DNA of 63,282 nt from an uncultured Flavobacteriales bacterium (GCA_950073045.1 CATMQD010000002.1:1-63282); one strand, 5' to 3'. Numbered from the stretch's first letter, positions 1 through 10,579 are shown. Notes: generated by a model from the letters alone, not told the origin. Program-made: numbers and translations.

Positions 1-1
1 A

Positions 2-295
2 GAGTACTTCCAATCTAATAATGAAGGGGAACTTATTGATGCCATGCATAGGATGGCCACTGAATGTGATGGGCTGATCTTAAACCCAGCAGCTTATACC
101 CATACCTCTTTGGCGCTGGGTGATGCGGTTAAGGGAATTAACTGCCCCTTAATTGAAGTACATATTTCCAATGTGTATCAAAGGGAGAACTTTCGACATA
201 AAAGTTATATCTCATCTGCCGCAAAAGGCACAATAAGCGGTTTAGGCTTGCAGGTATATAAACTTGCTCTGCTTGCATTTATAGCAGAAGGATAA
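2..295 (+). CDS. aroQ: 3-dehydroquinate dehydratase type II, C-terminal part (5' end outside window)
   Basis: Open frame from base 2 (EYFQSNNEGELID...) with ILNPAAYTHTSLALGDAV and EVHISNVYQRENFRHKSYIS motifs typical of AroQ. Confidence 0.93.
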   Translation, partial: EYFQSNNEGELIDAMHRMATECDGLILNPAAYTHTSLALGDAVKGINCPLIEVHISNVYQRENFRHKSYISSAAKGTISGLGLQVYKLALLAFIAEG

Positions 296-359
296 TTGCA
301 AAGCTCCCGGCAGATTAGAATCTATTTGTATTTTAGAAGGGAATTCTAAAACCTCTAAA

Positions 360-674
360 ATGATACTTACAACAACCGAATCAGTTCCTAATCGAGAAAT
401 TGGTGAAATACTTGGAATTGCACGCGGTAGCACCGTTCGAGCACGAAATATTGGTCGCGATATTTTCGCTGGATTGAAAAACATCGTAGGGGGGGAAATA
501 GAGGAGTACACCAAATTACAAGCTCATGCCCGCGAACAGGCGATGCAAAGATTACAACAAGATGCAGAGCGCATGGGAGCAGATGCTGTGGTAAATATTC
601 GTTTAACTACCGCCATGGTAATGCAAGGGGCTGCCGAAATTCTTGCTTACGGTACAGCGGTAAAATTGAAGTAA
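360..674 (+). CDS. YbjQ/UPF0145 family heavy-metal-binding-domain protein
   Basis: 104 aa; MILTTTESVPNREIGEILGIARGSTVRARNIGRDI...GADAVVNIRLTT pattern of YbjQ family. Confidence 0.9.
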   Translation: MILTTTESVPNREIGEILGIARGSTVRARNIGRDIFAGLKNIVGGEIEEYTKLQAHAREQAMQRLQQDAERMGADAVVNIRLTTAMVMQGAAEILAYGTAVKLK

Positions 675-675
675 T

Positions 676-807
676 ATGAATCCTGAGCTCTGGCCAATTT
701 ATATAAATGTTGGTATTTGGTTAATATTACTTATATTAATCATCTACTTGATTTTCCGAAGGTTAAGGATTCGAGATCAAGAGAACTTTGAGAAGCGCGA
801 TAATTAA
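676..807 (+). CDS. small single-TM protein (43 aa), hypothetical
   Basis: ORF not in supplied track: MNPELWPIYINVGIWLILLILIIYLIFRRLRIRDQENFEKRDN*, starts 1 nt after stop of ybjQ-like gene. Confidence 0.5.
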   Translation: MNPELWPIYINVGIWLILLILIIYLIFRRLRIRDQENFEKRDN

Positions 808-830
808 ATCTCCTACTAAATACCACTCTA

Positions 831-1907
831 TTGAAGTTTGAATTCCGCATTACCTTAATCTACGTCCTGCTTGGGGTAAGCTGGATTTTATTCTCGGATA
901 TGGCGGTAGAGCGCCTGGTGGAGTCGGAATCGGTACAGGCTAATCTTCAAACTTATAAAGGTTGGTTTTATGTGCTTACCACGGCTTTAATCTTCTTTTT
1001 CTTTATGCGCCGGCATTTGGAAAAGTTGCGGGTAACTGAATTAGAGTTAGCCCAACATAAAGAGAGTTTGGAGGAAAAAGTACAATCGCAAACTCGCACA
1101 CTCGACAAAGCGCTAAAGGATATTAATGATCGGCACAATACTCTGCAGGAAAAAAATCAGGTGATTCACCAGAAAAACCTAGAGTTGGAAAAAGCGATGC
1201 AGGAGCTCAAGGAAGCGCAAGTGAATTTAATGCGTACCGAAAAGCTTTCTTCTTTGGGAATGTTAACCCGCGGTCTTTCTCATGAGATAAACAATCCCCT
1301 AAATTATATTTCTGGTGGTTTGGTGGGTTTGGAAGATCAAAATGTGGGTGATATTAATCCCGAAACCAAGCTTTCGATGGAGAGTATTCGCATTGGCTTA
1401 AATCGTGTATCTCGAATTATCCGCAGTTTAAACTTAATGAGTGCTCCGGCGGGACCTAATGATGACCATTGCGATCCGAGTAAAGTGATGGATGATGTTT
1501 TGGAAGCATTAAGCTCGGAGTTCACCCAAAAGGAAGTCAAACTCTTGAACGAGTTAAATTGTAATTGCTATTCGATAAATGCCAATGATGCCGAGCTCTA
1601 CCAAGTGTTTTACAATATTTTAAAGAATGCCTTTCAGGCAGTACCCGACCAAGATGGCGAGATTCAAATAAAGGCTAGTCAAGGGGAGAGAGGATGCCGC
1701 TTTAGCATAATTGATAATGGTGAAGGCATTCAAAAGGTAGATTTACCTCGGGTAACCGATCCGTTTTTTACTACCCGAGAAGCAGGGCAGGGGGAAGGTT
1801 TAGGTTTATCCATCGCCTTTACCATTTTACAAAAGCATAAAGCTGAAATGATAATTCATTCTGAGCCTAATTCGGGAACCGAAGTAATTGTTGAAATTCC
1901 TAAATAA
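831..1907 (+). CDS. membrane sensor histidine kinase with coiled coil
   Basis: N-terminal TM helices, H-box LSHEINNPLNYISGG, N-box and G-box DNGEGI / GEGLGLSIA. Confidence 0.9.
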   Translation: MKFEFRITLIYVLLGVSWILFSDMAVERLVESESVQANLQTYKGWFYVLTTALIFFFFMRRHLEKLRVTELELAQHKESLEEKVQSQTRTLDKALKDINDRHNTLQEKNQVIHQKNLELEKAMQELKEAQVNLMRTEKLSSLGMLTRGLSHEINNPLNYISGGLVGLEDQNVGDINPETKLSMESIRIGLNRVSRIIRSLNLMSAPAGPNDDHCDPSKVMDDVLEALSSEFTQKEVKLLNELNCNCYSINANDAELYQVFYNILKNAFQAVPDQDGEIQIKASQGERGCRFSIIDNGEGIQKVDLPRVTDPFFTTREAGQGEGLGLSIAFTILQKHKAEMIIHSEPNSGTEVIVEIPK

Positions 1908-1912
1908 TAAGC

Positions 1913-2284
1913 ATGCCTTTAATTCTATACGTAGACGATGAGGAAGTGAATCTGCTTCTTTTTAAGCTGAATTTTAAAAAGCATTTTGAGGTACAGACTG
2001 CAAGCAATGGGGCCGAAGCCTTAGAAATGCTAGAAGGTGGCCTACAGCCAGATATCGTAATTAGTGATATGAAAATGCCGGGCATGAATGGGGTAAGCTT
2101 TTTAAAGAAAGCCAAAACCCTTCTGCCTCACACTCCATTTTACATTTTAACTGGATTTGAAATCATCACCGAAATTCAAGAGGCTTTAAATGCGGGTCTT
2201 ATCCAATCTTATCTGCGAAAGCCATTTGAGCGCGATAAACTTATTGAAGAGTTTAATGCCGCTTTGCAAGCAAAATCAGAATAA
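1913..2284 (+). CDS. response regulator receiver protein (single REC domain)
   Basis: LYVDDEEVNLLLF, DIVISDMKMPGMNG, YLRKPF motifs. Confidence 0.92.
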   Translation: MPLILYVDDEEVNLLLFKLNFKKHFEVQTASNGAEALEMLEGGLQPDIVISDMKMPGMNGVSFLKKAKTLLPHTPFYILTGFEIITEIQEALNAGLIQSYLRKPFERDKLIEEFNAALQAKSE

Positions 2285-2712
2285 TGGAAGAGGTATTTAA
2301 GAAGAAACTCAATTTTAAAGAAGAAGAGAAGCTATTTATAGCTGGTACTCCAAAAGAGCTCAAACCCGAATTAAAGTGGTTAGAGGAGCTAGGTACTCCA
2401 GATATTCCCGGAAAAATAGACTTAGCCTTAGTTTTTGTGCAAAAACAAAAGGAGCTCGATCAATGGATTGATAAGCTAGCTCCTAAATTGAATGGTGATG
2501 CCAAGCTTTGGTTCGCCTATCCCAAAAAGAGTAGTAAAAACTACAGCAGTGAAATTACCCGCGATTCGGGCTGGACGAAAATAGGTGAATACAATATGGA
2601 GCCGGTACGACAAATTGCTTTAAATGAAGATTGGTCTGCCTTGCGCTTCCGCAAACTGGAATACATTAAAACCTTAAAGCGAAGGGATAGCATGCGCCTT
2701 ACTAAGAAGTAG
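2284..2712 (+). CDS. hypothetical protein (DUF3052-like)
   Basis: 142-aa ORF overlapping upstream stop; WFAYPKKSSK and C-terminal WSALRFRK features. Confidence 0.6.
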   Translation: MEEVFKKKLNFKEEEKLFIAGTPKELKPELKWLEELGTPDIPGKIDLALVFVQKQKELDQWIDKLAPKLNGDAKLWFAYPKKSSKNYSSEITRDSGWTKIGEYNMEPVRQIALNEDWSALRFRKLEYIKTLKRRDSMRLTKK

Positions 2713-2714
2713 GA

Positions 2715-4775
2715 TTATTCCTTTACCACCTTCACTACAAAACCATCAGCCCAAATCCAGTATACCCCGGGTTCAAACGAAGTTAGATCGATAGATTCGC
2801 CATTGATGTCCATCAGGCTGCGACCTTGTGCATCGATGAGCTTGCCGGCCTTAATTGGACGACTAAAATAAAGCTCCTTCTTAGTGGGATTGGGATAAAC
2901 TTCAAATCCTTCAATTCCGGTTTCCCCTAAATTAAAATCACTTAGAAATACACAGTCGGAGGTATCGGTGCAATTACCTTGACTTATGATTACGGCAAAA
3001 TTCCCGGGATAGGGACTAGTAAGCATTTGATTAGTATCACCTACTAGTATCTGTTGATTATCACAATCGAACCATTGATATTGAGCATTATTGGCTAAGG
3101 CCATCGCTACATTTCCAGAGATAGTAAAAGAAATGGCGGTATTAACTGTATCAATTTGCAAATTGGTAATAAGTATCGAATCGCAGCCACTTGCTGATTG
3201 TAGCGTGTCAATGTATTGTCCGCTTTGATTAACGATAGTTCCGCCTGGTAATTGGTATTGAGAACAAGCCGTAATACTAAGGGTATCCATTATCTGTGGT
3301 AGTACTACTAAATCCAAGCTAATCAAAGAATCACAGCCATTGGCGGCACTAAGAGTAGTTTGATAAATACCACTACTATCTAGGTTTAGGCCATTAAAGT
3401 TTAGGCTTTCGCCGAAGCATAGGGTATCGCGAATTAGAGTTGAAATAACATTGCAAATACTGTCCATGAAATAAACCGATCCAGCTCCAGCTACATAATT
3501 TAGATTTAAAGAATCCTCATCATCATTTGGAGCTCCCACTATTAAAGCACCATTATGATAGGCCAAGTCGTAGCCAAAACTATCGAATGTGCTTAAAGGA
3601 ATAATTCGGTCCTGAGGAAGAATAATTTGTCGAAATTCAAAACTATCAACCGCTGTATTGTATTGAAACCAATAAACACCACCAGCAGAAGCCATTGCAT
3701 TCGCTTGATTGGCATCATGGTCTTCATTTGGGACTCCGATAAAAAGGTTGGGCCAATTTAAAACAAGAGCATCACCGAAATTATCATTATCTAAAGGCTG
3801 GGGCTGGTGAATTATCTGCTTAAGCTGATGACCGTTTTGATTTAAAGTTAAATGGAAAACTGCACCCGGAGCAGAAAGGGTATCATAACTATAGTCGCGA
3901 TTGGAGATAATTAAATTACTATCCTCCCAAGCAATGGCAGCACCAAGAGTGCCTCCACCCTGAAAGATAGTGTCGGTAATGTGAAGGTTTTGGTTCCAAT
4001 TTCCGAGACTGTTTTCTTTAAAGCGATAAATAGCACCATAGTAACCTAAAAGTTGACCGGCAGGGGTGAGCCATTCTTCAGGTGCAGACACAAGTATTTC
4101 ATCACCTTGCAAGGCCACATCCATTCCGAAATGGCCACTGCTGCTTACAGAGGCGCTCAGTTTTTCGGCGAATGCCCAATTACCATTCTGATATTTATAA
4201 ACATAAGCAGAGCCAGAATTTGTTAAACTATTTTGATTTAAGGAGTCGCTGGGATTTCTTTCAGCGCCAATTACAATAGTATTGCCATTAATAGCTACTG
4301 AACATCCAAACCTAGAGTTGTTTGCGGTGTCGTTCGAAATCAATCTTTGACTATGAACCCAGCGATCATTTTGTAAAGTAAAAACATGAGCAGCTCCATT
4401 GGCTGGAAAACCAACATATTCGCCACGAGCACCAATAACTAGCGTAGAATCCTGCACGGCCATAGACCAACCGAATTGGGCTAAATGATTACGATTACTG
4501 GACTGTAGCTTTTGATGAAAAGACCATGCGCCGAAGGAGTTTTTCTTATAAACCATTACAAACCCCGCATTGGAAATCGGATTTGCGTCGGCAGTGTCAT
4601 ACGGAGATTGTGGTGCACTCATAAATGCAAAACTGTCGGTTAAGGCTAAACTGTGACCTAAGCGAGCAAAAACTGTTCGGGTGCCAGGATCACTAAATTT
4701 TTGCTTGCCATTAAAGGACTGAGCAAGTAGGAGATTAACAGCAAGGCAGAGTAGTAGTGTACTTAAGTGACGCAA
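2715..4775 (-). CDS. T9SS-secreted protein with FG-GAP/integrin-alpha-like repeats
   Basis: Signal peptide, repeated GxSVAINGNTIVIGA..., C-terminal YPNPTKKELYF...GVYWI sorting domain. Confidence 0.85.
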   Translation of the reverse strand: MRHLSTLLLCLAVNLLLAQSFNGKQKFSDPGTRTVFARLGHSLALTDSFAFMSAPQSPYDTADANPISNAGFVMVYKKNSFGAWSFHQKLQSSNRNHLAQFGWSMAVQDSTLVIGARGEYVGFPANGAAHVFTLQNDRWVHSQRLISNDTANNSRFGCSVAINGNTIVIGAERNPSDSLNQNSLTNSGSAYVYKYQNGNWAFAEKLSASVSSSGHFGMDVALQGDEILVSAPEEWLTPAGQLLGYYGAIYRFKENSLGNWNQNLHITDTIFQGGGTLGAAIAWEDSNLIISNRDYSYDTLSAPGAVFHLTLNQNGHQLKQIIHQPQPLDNDNFGDALVLNWPNLFIGVPNEDHDANQANAMASAGGVYWFQYNTAVDSFEFRQIILPQDRIIPLSTFDSFGYDLAYHNGALIVGAPNDDEDSLNLNYVAGAGSVYFMDSICNVISTLIRDTLCFGESLNFNGLNLDSSGIYQTTLSAANGCDSLISLDLVVLPQIMDTLSITACSQYQLPGGTIVNQSGQYIDTLQSASGCDSILITNLQIDTVNTAISFTISGNVAMALANNAQYQWFDCDNQQILVGDTNQMLTSPYPGNFAVIISQGNCTDTSDCVFLSDFNLGETGIEGFEVYPNPTKKELYFSRPIKAGKLIDAQGRSLMDINGESIDLTSFEPGVYWIWADGFVVKVVKE

Positions 4776-4831
4776 AATGATGTATTTGTCTTTAAATATA
4801 GTGCATAAACGCTTTCAGCCGAAAGGCAAAA

Positions 4832-4868
4832 AAAATCCCGACCCCCATTAAAGGAAGGCCGGGATTGG
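4832..4868. terminator. stem-loop with flanking A/T tracts (aatcccg...cgggatt)
   Basis: Inverted repeat aatcccg / cgggatt next to poly-A, 3' of the 4894..7158 minus-strand gene. Confidence 0.65.
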
Positions 4869-4893
4869 TATTTTTAAATTGGGCTATTTAAGC

Positions 4894-7158
4894 TTACTTC
4901 TTAAGGATCTGTAAGTTTCCAGCCTCAGATACTAAGCTGTAAATACCTCTTGGTAGTTCGCTAAGGTTGGCTTCAAAACCATTTACCTCCATTACAAACT
5001 GTCCATTAAGGTTGTACAGTTTACCAGCTTTAACTTCTTGAGTAAAGCGAACCATGCCATTGCTTGGATTTGGATAAGCTTGTAAAGTGAAAGCACGCTC
5101 TTCTTCATCTAAACCGATGGTTCCACCGATGGCGTATAAAGATAAAGTTCCCGAAACCTCATTGGCGATAGCTAACATCATTTCACCATTAGGGCTCTTA
5201 TCTGCAGAAATAAACTTAATATCTTCTGGACCAAGATCACCGGCGTTGATATCATCAGCATCAACAGTGAAATCGCGGTAAAGGAAATAGCTGATGAAGC
5301 TTGGATTAGTAGGATCGGTGATATCATAAACCATAATTCCACCCATACGCTCTAATCCAATAAAGGCAATAGTAAATCCGTTAATCTCGGCGATTTCGAT
5401 CGCTTCGGGCTCAGATGCTTTATCATCAGAACGAGACTTTTGGGAGTCGTTATCGTCGTTATTCGAGTTAAACTCATTAGGGTAAAGACTAAATAGAGTT
5501 TGGGCAAACTGATCTTCACTATCCCAAACTAGGTTTAGGTTTTCATCCCAAATAGAGAAACCGCGACCACCGTAAGAGTAAATCTCATCATAGTCTCCAT
5601 CGCCATCAGTATCCCCTAAAGTAGTGGTGATGTTTAAGCGACCAAGGCTATCTTCCATTTGCAGGTTAGCCGCATTTGGGAAGGCCGTTGGGTCTAAATC
5701 TAAATCTTCTACGCGTTCTTCTTCACTCCAAGCATCGTAATCGCGTGCATCACCTTCATTAGCTGTGGCGATATATACATTTCCGTTCACTTCAAATGCT
5801 TTAATGGCATCAGGCTGATACATACCAAACACAGGCCAGTTGCGAATATCAACCGCCGATGAACGGTTAGAGGCATCCATTTTATTATTACCGGTAGAGT
5901 AATCTTTAAAACCTAAAGCGCCTAAAGCGCTAATGCTGTTGTTGCCAAGATCGATTACCGCCATGGCGTTGTTTTCCTGGCAAACCACAAAGGCTTTGCT
6001 GTTATCTGGGGCTACCGCGATGTATTCGGGCTCTAAGTTTTGCGATAAACGTGGTTGTGTGCCTTCGATGGTAATATTGTCGATTTGCCAACGAGCAGCA
6101 TTTCCTGCACCTGGAGATCCTTGGTAAAGAAAAGCCACACTTACACTTTGCTCTAAATAACTATCTAAGCTGTAACGACCAGAATTGGTGTCGGTATTAC
6201 TTCCTGGAGAAAGCACAAAGTTCATGGTAATAGTATCCCAGCTTGCAGTGCTTGGATCCATAGAGTTAGAAGGATCGTAATCGGTAGAGATTAATACGTC
6301 TAAAGAACCACCGCTAAAACCTCGAGTGCTTTCAAAGCTTAGGTAAGCGGAATCTAATCCAGTTAATAATTCTGGATAGGTGATTAACCAAGACTCCGAA
6401 GGACCACTAGCGCTAAAGGCATTGGCCTCGGCAAAGTGATCGCCACTGAAATCATCGTAATACCAAGCGGCATCACCGGCAGTATTAAACACAATTACAT
6501 TGTCTAGAGAGTCGGTAGTGTTTTCGAAATCCTCCATATAGTCGGCAACGGGACCGAAATTACGGATGTTGGGATCGTAGTTCGCATCAAACTGAGTGAA
6601 GTCGAGGGTAGTTACATCGCTTTGGCTAAGATTTGGAATGCCACCACTAATGTCGATAATCGATACGCTGCCCATAGGATCGGCGCTGTAATCATCATCT
6701 GGCTCTCCTTCATTAGCCGAAAGAACTTTCATACCATCATGGGTGAAAGTTACCATGTCGGGTAATACACCTACTTCCACATCAGCTACATAGGCTAGGG
6801 TAGAATCGAAGAATACAATATGACCGTTTTGATCAAAATCATTGGCCTCTACCGCCACCGCTAAATAGCCATTCATATAGGCTACCGAATTAGCGGCATC
6901 ACCATAGGTAGTAATGTCGATGGAATCGGTTTTTACGATATTGGTCGGATTTGAAATATCGAACACATCGATATGATCGCTAAATCCATTAACCGCATAA
7001 AGTACTTGGCCACTGGCATTGTAGGCCACGATTTCCATAGCACCTTCGTCGAATTGACCGCTTTTATAGCTAGCCAAATAACTAAGGTCTACTAAGTTTT
7101 GAGCTTGCATTAAGAAGCCGGAAAGTAGTAGGAAAAAGAGTGTAGTCGTTCTTTTCAT
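4894..7158 (-). CDS. choice-of-anchor I family beta-propeller protein, T9SS-sorted
   Basis: EYIAVAPDNSKAFVVCQENNAMAVIDL, QPDAIKAFEVNGNVYIATANEGDARD, C-terminal YPNPSNGMVRF..GIYSL. Confidence 0.87.
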   Translation of the reverse strand: MKRTTTLFFLLLSGFLMQAQNLVDLSYLASYKSGQFDEGAMEIVAYNASGQVLYAVNGFSDHIDVFDISNPTNIVKTDSIDITTYGDAANSVAYMNGYLAVAVEANDFDQNGHIVFFDSTLAYVADVEVGVLPDMVTFTHDGMKVLSANEGEPDDDYSADPMGSVSIIDISGGIPNLSQSDVTTLDFTQFDANYDPNIRNFGPVADYMEDFENTTDSLDNVIVFNTAGDAAWYYDDFSGDHFAEANAFSASGPSESWLITYPELLTGLDSAYLSFESTRGFSGGSLDVLISTDYDPSNSMDPSTASWDTITMNFVLSPGSNTDTNSGRYSLDSYLEQSVSVAFLYQGSPGAGNAARWQIDNITIEGTQPRLSQNLEPEYIAVAPDNSKAFVVCQENNAMAVIDLGNNSISALGALGFKDYSTGNNKMDASNRSSAVDIRNWPVFGMYQPDAIKAFEVNGNVYIATANEGDARDYDAWSEEERVEDLDLDPTAFPNAANLQMEDSLGRLNITTTLGDTDGDGDYDEIYSYGGRGFSIWDENLNLVWDSEDQFAQTLFSLYPNEFNSNNDDNDSQKSRSDDKASEPEAIEIAEINGFTIAFIGLERMGGIMVYDITDPTNPSFISYFLYRDFTVDADDINAGDLGPEDIKFISADKSPNGEMMLAIANEVSGTLSLYAIGGTIGLDEEERAFTLQAYPNPSNGMVRFTQEVKAGKLYNLNGQFVMEVNGFEANLSELPRGIYSLVSEAGNLQILKK

Positions 7159-7330
7159 AAGAATTCGAATTATTTGGTTTCAAAATTCTTAAGTGAATGC
7201 TCCCTTGATTTTTCCTTAATATTAAGTCTAGTTGAAGCTTAGTGAGATAAGTTTAAATTTTAGTTAAGCCTTATTTAACCTAGAACAAATGCTCTAATTC
7301 AGGAATCTATCCCGGCAATCATATTTAATT

Positions 7331-9256
7331 TTAATTGATAATCACCTTTAACTTTATTGTTTCGCCAACTTGATTCTGCCAAAGAACGAAGTAGAAGCCT
7401 GGTTTTAGGCCAGAAACTTTAAGGGAACTGGAATTTATACTTTCAATTTGAGCTTTTACCACTTGACCATTAAAACTGAAAATAGAAACAGTTTCTGGCT
7501 TTAACTGGAATCCCTCAGCACTTAGCATAAATAGCCCTTTTGAGGGATTGGGATATAGATTTAGTTCTTGTTTTCGATGTTCTTCTGGGAGACTCACATT
7601 CGCATTGCACTGTCCACCGAGCATATTAATCCTTAAATCGTCGATTCCCAATATACCTCGGCCTTGGGCTGAATAGGTTTCAATTCCCAAGTAATAATTC
7701 CCAGCTTTTGAAATATGGAAAGTATCGCTAAACCATTGATAAGTTGAGTCCCAACGCCTACCAAAATCATTAATTAGTTGAGGCGTGCTAAAAACGTCAG
7801 AGCTGTCTATGATCACTCTAAAAGAAACAGCGGAGCTCGAGTCCAATCGATCATTAGTATGACGAAACCTAATCTCGTAAATTCCGTCCCTCAACTGCAG
7901 GCAAGGCGAGGAAAGTATCCAATTGGCAGGTGGAGGGCTAAATTGGACAATTGCGGCCCCTGAATTCCCAATTGAACCTTGATTTAAAATACTATCAGCA
8001 TCAATTGCGATATCCCAACCATTATTATCAAGCCAATCTTTTTCTGCTCCCCATCGCAGGACAGAACTGGAGTAAGTCTTAGTCTTGTCAAAATCTTCTT
8101 CAAAGCAAGAATTGGAATCTAGAATCTTAAACGAATTGGGAAGTGCAGTAATGGTATCGATTACTGTTAAGCTACCATTTGGACTGGGAATTTGATAATA
8201 ATAACGCAAATAGTAAGCTTGAGAACTCCAAGGAAATTTATAGATTTTGAAGTTGCTTTTCGACCTACAGACACTGGGGCTTGGAAGATAAAAGGTATCC
8301 TGTTTAAGCAAGGATCCTAGCGCCGTGCTCGTTTGGAAAATGAGGGGTATGGAATCACTAAGCAAATTTTGGCCATTATAGCTTCCACTTAAAACGGCGA
8401 TTAGGGTATCTAGTTTGCAATTTTTGGTATTTAGATTTAGGGTGCCCGCTTGTAATTGTAAATTAAACTCAGGGTATTTACTGGTATCCAATTGGTAAAC
8501 CGGCATACTATCTAAAACTGCTTCCGCCGCTTTGCGCTGAAGGTAATTGGCCCAATTGGTGTTTAATCCTGCGGTATAGCTAATTCCTACTGGCGACTTC
8601 CCGGTGATGCTAGCATAATGTGTGCATGCAGCGAGATAGGAGCCCATAAGGTTGGGGTGACTATTATCGCCAGTGTGCAGTATTAAATTACTGGTATCTG
8701 CTAAGGCTATCCGCCAAGATTCACCAACTGGACTGGTAGATCCCTTTATCTCCTTTGCCATTTTAATATAGCGACTTTTCAAGGTGTCTTGCATGTGATC
8801 GAAGTCGTTGAAATTCACACTGCAATGCACATTATTCTGATCACATTGTTGCCCTCCAAAACGTCGCCCCCAAGTCATAAAGAGGAGAACTTTGGAGCAG
8901 TCGTTCTGCTGGGCGGCATAAGACTCTAATACCCTAAGCGCCGGTAGGGTAAGGGTATTAAAGTAGTGGTCTATTGTGGGTACTTGCGACTGTTCCTGAA
9001 CAATAAAGTATTTCCAGGCCCTTTCTTGAATTTTAGCAAGGTGACTAGGATTGTTTATATGAGATTGAATGGTAAAGCCGCCTTGGGTCATGCTTTCTAC
9101 ATAAAAGGTATCGCCAGCAGATTTGGAGAGCATGTCGAAAAGGGCTGGCAAATTATTTCCGGCTGTATAACTGTTGCCTAAAAAGAGAACCGAGTCAGTT
9201 TGGGCTGAAACCAGAAAAGCGCTGCACCACAGGAGAATGATTAAGGGATATTTCAT
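7331..9256 (-). CDS. SGNH/DUF4886-like esterase-type secreted protein with T9SS sorting domain
   Basis: VLFLGNSYTAGNNLP (GNSxT block), HPNLMGSYLAA, C-terminal YPNPSKGLFML. Confidence 0.8.
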   Translation of the reverse strand: MKYPLIILLWCSAFLVSAQTDSVLFLGNSYTAGNNLPALFDMLSKSAGDTFYVESMTQGGFTIQSHINNPSHLAKIQERAWKYFIVQEQSQVPTIDHYFNTLTLPALRVLESYAAQQNDCSKVLLFMTWGRRFGGQQCDQNNVHCSVNFNDFDHMQDTLKSRYIKMAKEIKGSTSPVGESWRIALADTSNLILHTGDNSHPNLMGSYLAACTHYASITGKSPVGISYTAGLNTNWANYLQRKAAEAVLDSMPVYQLDTSKYPEFNLQLQAGTLNLNTKNCKLDTLIAVLSGSYNGQNLLSDSIPLIFQTSTALGSLLKQDTFYLPSPSVCRSKSNFKIYKFPWSSQAYYLRYYYQIPSPNGSLTVIDTITALPNSFKILDSNSCFEEDFDKTKTYSSSVLRWGAEKDWLDNNGWDIAIDADSILNQGSIGNSGAAIVQFSPPPANWILSSPCLQLRDGIYEIRFRHTNDRLDSSSAVSFRVIIDSSDVFSTPQLINDFGRRWDSTYQWFSDTFHISKAGNYYLGIETYSAQGRGILGIDDLRINMLGGQCNANVSLPEEHRKQELNLYPNPSKGLFMLSAEGFQLKPETVSIFSFNGQVVKAQIESINSSSLKVSGLKPGFYFVLWQNQVGETIKLKVIIN

Positions 9257-9265
9257 TTTAGATCA

Positions 9266-10579
9266 TTAATTAGGTTTTAAAGGATAAGCCTTGGCATTAG
9301 CTCCAGTAAACAGACTCACTAAACGATATTCTGCATCAAGTGAAGAGGCTTCATTATCATCTGCTGCTTCTGGTTCAATTTTAAGCAATATCCCACCGGC
9401 GATATAATCTGAACTCTCAACCGCTAAGAAACTGGAATCTACCGCTACACCTAAAAGTTGAAATTTATCACCTTGTTTTAATTCTCCTTTTAGATAAATG
9501 TACTGGCCGAGATATTTTTCAGGATCCTTAAGCGAACTGAGGGTGTCTTGTTTTAAGATCTTCTTTTCAAAAAATCCTGATTGATCGATCATTTGCAAAA
9601 CCTTGGTTTCTTTAGAGTAGTCGAGATCTATTAAATCGATTAAGGCTTGAGCTTTATCGGGCGATTTTAGATGGTACATCTCCGCAATAGCGTAGCCAAT
9701 ATAATAGGCTAAGTCACGGGTGTCGAACTCGTTGGGGGCATTGCTCCACAGCCATTCGTAGAGTTTTTCTTCAAACATCTCGGCTTCGAACTTTTTCTTT
9801 ACAGCAGGATGAGCTTTGCCATAATTTATAGCGGGTACTGGTGAAGCTTTGCCAGTAACTTGTACCGCTAAATATTCTGCAATACCCTCATAAAAGGAGA
9901 TGAACAACAAACTCTGAGGCATTGCTTTTTGCTGCGTATGCACAAACTCATGTATGTTTAGAAATACTAAGTTCTGGATTGGCTCAGTGGCAAAATAGTT
10001 TTCCAACCAAGCTTTAGTTCTACCTTCAAATTCCGATAGGTCAATGTTACTATCGCCCATGGCTAATTCGCCGCCAATTAAAACCTTGTTACCCTGGGTA
10101 GTCCCATTGGTCCGCATGGCTCCGATGGTAAAGTAAATATCCGCTGGTTTCAACTTAGGATAGAGCATTTGCAAATCGCGAATACCTTTATTGAGTTCAG
10201 TTTCCAATTGCGGAGCTTTTAGAGTGTTAGGCCGAATTGAGTTCCAAAATTTAGGATAGCGATTGATGAGCTCGATGTATTCTGCCGCTTGGTAATTCCG
10301 TACTTCTCGTATTTTATCTAAACCAATACTAGCCCGACTGAGATAGAGGGAGTCCAAGATGGCAATTTGTTTTAGGCTGTCACTTTCGGTCACAATCAAA
10401 TCAAAAGCCTCCCAAAAGTGGAGGATGTCGGTTGAATGCACCTTGCTATTACTTTGGCCTATTAAATTATTCGCAATCAACAGTGCTAAGAAGCTGTAAA
10501 ATAGTTTAGAGATTATTTGGGGTGTTCGTCCTGCTTTCTGTCGGAGGAAGTAAATGAAGGTATAAGCTATAAGTTGCAT
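9266..10579 (-). CDS. predicted Zn-dependent protease (DUF2268/gluzincin-like)
   Basis: NIHEFVHTQQ with downstream EGIAEYLA motif. Confidence 0.7.
   Translation of the reverse strand: MQLIAYTFIYFLRQKAGRTPQIISKLFYSFLALLIANNLIGQSNSKVHSTDILHFWEAFDLIVTESDSLKQIAILDSLYLSRASIGLDKIREVRNYQAAEYIELINRYPKFWNSIRPNTLKAPQLETELNKGIRDLQMLYPKLKPADIYFTIGAMRTNGTTQGNKVLIGGELAMGDSNIDLSEFEGRTKAWLENYFATEPIQNLVFLNIHEFVHTQQKAMPQSLLFISFYEGIAEYLAVQVTGKASPVPAINYGKAHPAVKKKFEAEMFEEKLYEWLWSNAPNEFDTRDLAYYIGYAIAEMYHLKSPDKAQALIDLIDLDYSKETKVLQMIDQSGFFEKKILKQDTLSSLKDPEKYLGQYIYLKGELKQGDKFQLLGVAVDSSFLAVESSDYIAGGILLKIEPEAADDNEASSLDAEYRLVSLFTGANAKAYPLKPN

Noticed and set aside
2715-9256. Three adjacent T9SS cargo genes as a novel secretion locus
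   Set aside because: Ordinary for Bacteroidetes with T9SS; the genes are separated by intergenic gaps or a terminator and no secretion-machinery genes are present
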